From Cristatella mucedo (lineage: Eukaryota; Bryozoa; Phylactolaemata; Cristatellidae): a stretch of 64,000 nt of DNA. Location of the stretch: contig WPIO01000031.1 of NCBI GenBank assembly GCA_009760855.2, forward strand, positions 2,419,001 to 2,483,000, written 5' to 3'. Below the pieces are notes generated by a model. That model did not search any database. It was not told the DNA's origin and saw only the letters and a list, made by a program, of their open reading frames with translations. Shown piece by piece: positions 58,700 to 64,000 of the stretch. Numbering within the stretch: the stretch's first letter is position 1; the number at the start of each line of letters is the position of its first letter. The position numbers and the translations under genes were made by a program.

Positions 58700-61000
58700 A
58701 CCACTGCAATGATAGCAAGCTTGGCCAGTGAGGGAAGAGCCGAACGACGTGTGGCAACAACTGGTGGGGAAAAGGACCGGACGCCAAGATTGTGCGACTT
58801 CACACACTTCGTCCGCATCAGTCTAACATCATCCGACTCCACTCACAGGTACCCTGAGGTAAAAATATGCAGGCAGGCAGTGTTACTGACCCTCGGCTAA
58901 GAGACTAGCATATAAACCAAATTGGGCCAGTTACAGCATTAAACAATAATAGGCTGCCAAGGAAAAATACGCCATATTCTATTTCAAACGTTAGATTCAT
59001 CGTATGAAACCAAACGAGGTAACCCTTACAGTGCAAGTTATCCCTGAAAATTGGCATGCTGCATATAAAGGATTGTGCACAATGACATCAGCCATACAAC
59101 ATCAGTCAGCAGCTCAAGCAGTGTCAAGGTCACAAACCTTACTATACTGCTAAGCTGCAATTAGCTGGAGAACATAAATCCTAGAAAATGGTTGGTAAAA
59201 AAGAGTTCGAAGAATGGCTCTTTGAGTCAACAGGCCAATGTATGCAGCAATTGTGTAGCCCCGATGACATTAACCAGGCTACCCTTCAATCTAGAATGGC
59301 CAAATCTTGTTAATCTAAAGAGCTGAAGCTAACCTCTAGCACCACACCTGAGTGCTTTAGCAGCCCAATTCCGACACGATCAGCGGAGTACAACAGCAGC
59401 AGGAGCACTGGGCAAGCATCCCTTCAGGGATCTCGAAAGGAAGCGGTCAGCTTGGTGTGTCTTCCATTCGGATGCTTTAATACTTAACCGATGTTATCTC
59501 TACTTTATGCAATCACGCTGCTCACAACTACAAGAGGTCTCGCGAGACAGTTTCTTAACCAGCGAAATTGTTAGCACCTACAGCCCTGCCGACTTCCCAG
59601 GTCACAGCAGAGCCGTGACTTGACTTAGCACATGCAGTGGCTTGTCCCGTGCCTTGTCCCATCGATGCCTAGGTGACATCCCGGCTCGATAAGTAGGGTA
59701 TCTCGGGCTTATCTAGTAGATGAACACTTGGCCGTCACGCCGTCTGCTGACGTCACGCTGACTGCCAAGCCAGAACTTGCATTGGTAGCAGCTTGCTCTA
59801 CAGGCATATCACCTATCCACAGCTACGTAGGGACAGTGATGGTGACTGCTTTAAGACGTCATATATCAGGGAACTTGGACACCAAAGCAGACTGCATTAG
59901 GTTCACCAGTGAGAACCCCCTAGCATGGGGGTCACGTGCTTGCGCACTTCATAGCCAAAGTCGAATACTTTAGCAGGCAATCCTTGATCGCTCCCTCAAA
60001 GCACGCTGATAGCCTCAAGGGCTCTCTGCATTGATTTGATATAAGTCGAATCAGCCGGTTTTAATTTTTTTACTTAGTGCCCCCCATACCATCGTAGCCT
60101 CTCTTAAGTAGCTACCAAGTTAGCTATCAAGTTTCCAGCAAGAAGGCTATCGCTTTTTCTATCACTATAAATAAGACTTATATTGGAGAGGGCTGCATCA
60201 TTAAAGAGGATGAACATACGTTTTTCAGGTTGACGAGGGGGGTAATTCTGTATCAGCAGGACAACAGCAGTTTATATCGTGAAGGCTCGTCGTGTCATTT
60301 TGGCAATCCTGCCCCAGCTGACTTTACAAGGTTCTGAACCTGGCCAAGGTGACTCCGGTCTTTTTCTTCTTCGACTTTCTCTGGTCTTTTTACCTGATGC
60401 ACTTCCCCGCGGAGTGCATTTGCAACAGCTGGCTCAAACGAAGCTGTTGAGTTTTTCTCGTTTAGTAGTGCTGCTCACCGGCTGTCTGAGTCGAGTGCAT
60501 TGTTAACACTGCATATTCAAATGGTCTTCATTCTTTCCAAGGAAATACGGCATGGATAAATGCCTATAAGGCCGACGGCATGATGACGGGGAATCAGCTA
60601 CAGCCGCATTGAACACACTAGCTGGAGCCATCCTATATTAAACTTCTGCACCCGTAAGGTTACCTCAGCCACAATGCTAGACCATTAGGCCGGAAATACC
60701 CTTGAGAATCATGAAACCACCAGTAGCCAGTCGGTGGCCAGAAGAGGTCCAACTTCAACCATTCCTTTGAAAGATACCCCACTTCTTGCAACGTCGCACA
60801 GTTTGGTGGGCATGAGCCGCATTCAAGCTCCTCCCTTTGACCAAAGTTAACCAATGTTTACAGGCAAGTGCGAAAGTATTGATTAAGCGGTTGGGCATCG
60901 TCGTCTCTTAAGGTGGAAGAAAGCAGAAAGGCCACCATCCCACATTCCTTGGACGGCTGGGGTGAGTTTGCAGGCCAGCTCGCTTTTACACTGGTGAGCC
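58700..61000. other. Upstream flank of RNF213, nothing recognised
   Basis: I see no supported exon, repeat or RNA gene in 58.9-61.0 kb. Short open frames on both strands lack similarity and splice context. The RNF213 promoter or a non-coding first exon may lie here or in the GC-rich DNA at 62-63 kb. Confidence 0.4.
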
Positions 61001-61004
61001 GTGA

Positions 61005-61172
61005 TGGTACACTAGGTAAGGCTGTTGCATTTCACGACCTCTATCCCGTGGTCGTGGGTTCGAATCCTTCGGTGGGCGATCCTTTATTGCCGCTGCAAGC
61101 GATGGCGATTGCGGAAAGGCTCTGCTGTCACTACACAAATGAGGCTGTTGAAATCAGACAGTTTTTTTAGTG
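61005..61172 (+). mobile_element. tRNA-derived SINE, family A, with intact box B
   Basis: actaggtaaggctgttgca is box A-like; ggttcgaatcc at 61057-61067 is a perfect box B. The tail actacacaaatgaggctgtt matches the 49.5-kb copy, and a T-run (tttttttag, near 61165) could stop RNA polymerase III. Confidence 0.65.
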
Positions 61173-61261
61173 CCAATCGGGCGCACGGCTGGAATGTTGA
61201 ACGTCTTTCGTTGACTTATCACATGGGTACTTTCCTTTTAACGAAACCGAGGAAGTTTTTA

Positions 61262-61447
61262 CTTAATTGCATGCCGACCCTGTGCATTTCACCCCTGACC
61301 ACGTTATTCTTGTTGTCTATCGAGCATGATATCACTAACAATTCGATCGTGCTACCATTGCAGAAAATGTGAAGTGCCTAGAAAGAAATCGAGTTCTCTG
61401 AGGGCACTATATCAAATGCATTATAATTATTATTAGTATTATTATAA
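61262..61447 (+). mobile_element. CR1/L2-like LINE tail
   Basis: ccctgtgcatttcacccctg, then gtgcctagaaagaaatcgag and gagggcactatatcaaatgc, ending attattattag. Confidence 0.8.
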
Positions 61448-62261
61448 CTAGTGTTATGACTGCCCGACTTTTACTAGATCGGGTAGCGGCACAACGAGTG
61501 CAATATGCAAAGACCTGAAGCTTGCAATACACAAACGGTAACGACACAGCGCCCGATATTCTGCACCCAGAATAAGCAATATAATATAGACTATAATATA
61601 GAATATAATCAACTCGTATTAGAAATGGCATAAATAGCCTGTAAATTGTGCTATGCTACGACCGGTGACTTCCAACAGACTCGTTTACGGGCTTAATGCA
61701 GCTCACGCTCAGCGTTAGGACTCACCTATAACAGTAACTCCAGTTCGTGTGCCTCGGCTTATCGCGGCTATTTCATAAGCGGCTCTCAGCTTTAACCCAG
61801 CGGTCAAGCGTCTAGTTCATATTTGAGTTTCAGCTATCTAGCGTATCGTTCATAATGGGGGCAAGTCCGACGATCGAAAGCGAAACCAGCGACGACGGCC
61901 AAATGGCAGGTGCACGACAGCATTGCCACCTCCGCTATTATAAATCTTTAGTCAGACTTCTTCCGAGCAGAGTGGGTAAGCAGCGATCGGCAGTTGCCGG
62001 TAGCAGATAATCGGCATAGAGGAGGCGCGGTGAGCCGCGTTAGTAACCAGGTGCCGCGAGCAGCCGGCCAACCAGCCAGCCGGCGAGGAGTGTGCGAAGG
62101 AAAGCTTTAAGGTGCACCCACTCACCTCCTTCGTAGAGGGTGACTCCGAAGACTGCTTTAAATTTCTTACATTACTGTCGAAGCGCACGAAGCAGGACCA
62201 CAATAGGCAACAGTTGAGCCGGGGAAGTCCCGAAAGAGGATCTAGGCTGCAGAGCGCCGCC

Positions 62262-62297
62262 TTTTCCGGTTAGCCACGCCCCTTTCGCCGGAAAAGC
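62262..62297. promoter_or_regulatory. GC-box/ETS-like inverted repeat in GC-rich DNA
   Basis: gccttttccgg and ccggaaaagcc form a near-perfect inverted repeat around ccacgcccc (GC-box-like), with ccggaa ETS-type cores. A further ccgcccc and an inverted CCAAT (gattggtcg) lie at 62475-62505. This is promoter-like, but the direction is unknown. Confidence 0.35.
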
Positions 62298-62334
62298 CTG
62301 GTTCGCTGTGCTTCTCTAGAACCGCCCACTTCCT

Positions 62335-62405
62335 CTCCTGCGTAACACCCACATGGTCTTTTTGGCTTTGTGGTGTTACTGACGGAGATACATTACATTA
62401 CATAT
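62335..62405 (+). mobile_element. Tail of the second LINE family
   Basis: ctcctgcgtaacacccacat, then gttactgacggagatacatt and acattacat, the same 3' end as the copies at 29.7 and 55.0 kb. Confidence 0.65.
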
Positions 62406-62674
62406 GATTCGCGTTTATTGGAACCCACGGTATGTTTGGTACCGGAGCCGCAGGCCGAGAGTGGCCTCTGCTGATTGGTCGTGTTGTTGTTGCTCCGCCC
62501 CGGTTGCTCCGCACGCCGTTGCCGCCGGCTAGCATTGTCGACCTGGGCGCGGCATCTTTTTTGCGTCGCTCACAATGTTATATCGGCTTTCGCTTGGTGT
62601 GATGGATTTATTGTGGTGCTATAAGCATATAGGCCGGTGGATTTTGTGGTCATATTGTTCACTGTGGTCAGCTT

Positions 62675-62794
62675 ATGACCAAGCCCTGCTTATGGCCTAG
62701 CGGAGTTAGGGAGCTGCCGCTGGATTATGCGCTGCGCCGGTTTATGGGGAAGGGTACGTATGGGCGAGTCGCGGCCTACAGAGGAGGGCAGTCC
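62675..62794 (+). CDS. Possible first coding exon with a kinase glycine loop
   Basis: The open frame from ATG 62675 reads MTKPCLWPSGVRELPLDYAL then RRFMGKGTYGRVAAYRG. GKGTYGRV fits the GxGxxGxV nucleotide-binding loop of protein kinases, preceded by Y.L..F as usual. The VAVK lysine is not seen in the following residues, so the end given is arbitrary and a splice would be needed. The DNA is GC-rich and promoter-like upstream. A chance match remains possible. Confidence 0.25.
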
Positions 62795-63389
62795 GGACGC
62801 CGGCGGAGGGACGGACGGCTGCTTTCGGGAGCGCTGTGGGCGCCAGCGAGAATATGCGTATTGTTGAATCCGCTTCGGCATTTTGTGTGTTATCGCATAC
62901 GTTCTGACGAGGTGAACTTCAAACTAGGTTTGGCGCTCGGCTGCAGCTTGCGGAACGGTCGAGGGACCGGAAGCAGTCACCCGATCGCCCGGATATCCCG
63001 ACTTTAATGACAGCGACAAGATCTGCTCGTGGACGATGCGGGCCGAAGCCGATACAAAAAAGTTCGTCTGCAGCCGTTACGCCACGATTTGGAGCTCGAG
63101 GAGGAAACAGCAGCCTGCACCCTGGCGTTACTAGACGAGACCTGTCTTTATTGGCAATAGCTTGGTGACCAAAGTTTGAAGCAACATAGCAAACGCAACG
63201 ACCCGCGAACACGTTGGCGAGTTTCAGCCAACGTATATTCGGCGGACGCTCGCAGGGCAGCAGCACCCAGCCGCTCTTTTACGCGTCCCCTTGTGGGCGT
63301 GCCACGCTCACAATGTCGTTCCGTTCCAGTCGGACTCGCCACACAGCCCGACCAATGGGCGTGAAAAGTACCGCCTCATTAGGCGCTGC

Positions 63390-63722
63390 TGTTACGTTAC
63401 TGTGTCTCCGGCAGCAGCAGCGCTAGTGGAGTCTCACGGAGACACGAAGACACGAGCGGGCGAACGTGAGCTGTGAACGAGACTCAAATCTTTATTCCCC
63501 CAGCGGGTACATATATGAGCTAGGGGCTGACTCACCACAGATAAGGGAGTGCATCCGTGGTGAGTCGCCGTGGTGGGCCACACGGCCACATCAAAGGCCG
63601 CACCGAGCCAACCGCCCAAACACCCGCCCACATCAAAGGCCGCACCGAGCCAACAGCGCAACCACCCACCGAGAGCGGGGCACCACACACCAGTGGCCGA
63701 GAAGCAACAGGCACACGCAACA
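63390..63722 (-). mobile_element. Solo LTR, antisense, with 4-bp target duplication
   Basis: A 333-bp segment beginning tgttacg and ending cgcaaca on the plus strand (TG..CA), flanked on both sides by CTGC. Read on the minus strand it has a TATA-like catatatg near 63512 and gggaataaagatttg (polyadenylation signal) near 63494. A tandem pair of 37-bp units (cacatcaaaggccgcaccga) lies in the U3-like part at 63586-63660. It fits a Gypsy- or BEL-type LTR. No internal region is present. Confidence 0.7.
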
Positions 63723-63987
63723 CTGCAGTTGGAAAGTATCGGTTGACTATGCTGGATTTAATTGCAGCGGGTCAGCTGCGGTCGCGTGACCCACCAGTGT
63801 TCCTGCGAAGAAACTTTGTGCCTGTGCGTCGGCCTGTACGCACGCTATCCACTCTCTGTCTTTCTCTTTTCCTCTTACTCGCTGATCTACTGGCGCTCCG
63901 GAGCTGCTTACGCGACGGCTGCTACCACTTCATCCGTATGTACGCTCGCTCGCTTGCGTTTCCTGCGTACGATACAATCCAGCCGCC

Positions 63988-64000
63988 ATGGTCAGCACCA
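63988..64000 (+). CDS. Possible translation start of the next gene (window edge)
   Basis: ATG in the context gccgccATGG, a textbook vertebrate-style Kozak sequence, opening MVST at the last bases. Only four codons are visible, so the identity is unknown. Confidence 0.3.

Noticed and set aside
61057-61067. A tRNA gene at the perfect box B
   Set aside because: No acceptor stem or complete cloverleaf is visible and the sequence shares a tail with another SINE copy, so it is called a SINE.
62919-63266. 115-codon minus-strand open frame in GC-rich DNA
   Set aside because: GC-rich sequence gives long frames by chance, and I see no domain or splice evidence.

Overview
This window is eukaryotic and metazoan. 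It has no operons or dense ORFs. It holds phased exons with GT..AG borders separated by long introns, plus LINE, SINE, Tc1/mariner, hAT and LTR remnants and long (TA)n and (CA)n microsatellites. I cannot name the species. The protein similarity and repeat content suggest an invertebrate or other non-model animal.

One gene dominates. The minus strand from about 58.7 kb down to base 1, continuing off the window, carries the N-terminal part of an RNF213 (mysterin) homologue. RNF213 is a giant AAA+ ATPase and E3 ubiquitin ligase. I rebuilt 32 coding exons, one of them cut by the window edge, by joining open frames across splice sites of matching phase. They encode, in order: an N-terminal pair of zinc-ribbon-like exons (58.7-58.2 kb); a long Ser/Ala/acidic low-complexity stretch (58.0-45.2 kb); a CBM20-like starch-binding domain; the helical linker or stalk region; and further stalk exons at 1.85-0 kb. 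The AAA+ core and the RING lie outside the window.

The most unusual point is that the CBM20-plus-linker cassette is present twice. Two tandem units, about 3.475-22.865 kb and about 22.866-45.735 kb, each hold the same 11 exons in the same order with the same phases (677 and 658 codons). Both cassettes begin and end in phase 0. A transcript could therefore use either one or both in frame, giving an RNF213 with two CBM20 domains or with alternative cassettes. One duplication edge lies inside a Tc1-like element. The other lies inside a coding exon, whose copy at 22.27-22.86 kb is truncated and frameshifted. The copies have diverged in sequence, mostly by amino-acid replacements in the exons counted, and carry different later insertions. 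A false duplication in the assembly must be excluded.

Mobile DNA around the exons includes several copies of a CR1/L2-type LINE ending in (ATT)n (one copy has a 464-codon open reverse transcriptase frame), a second LINE family, tRNA-derived SINEs, a nested tandem repeat of Tc1-like remnants, a TIR element whose interior has expanded in one unit, a 186-bp hAT element of the SPIN/URR1 type in an RNF213 intron, and an antisense solo LTR with a 4-bp target duplication. The right end (62.2-64 kb) is GC-rich and promoter-like. It holds a possible kinase-like open frame and, at the last bases, an ATG in an excellent Kozak context. Comparisons to human RNF213 and to repeat families are from memory; no search was run.
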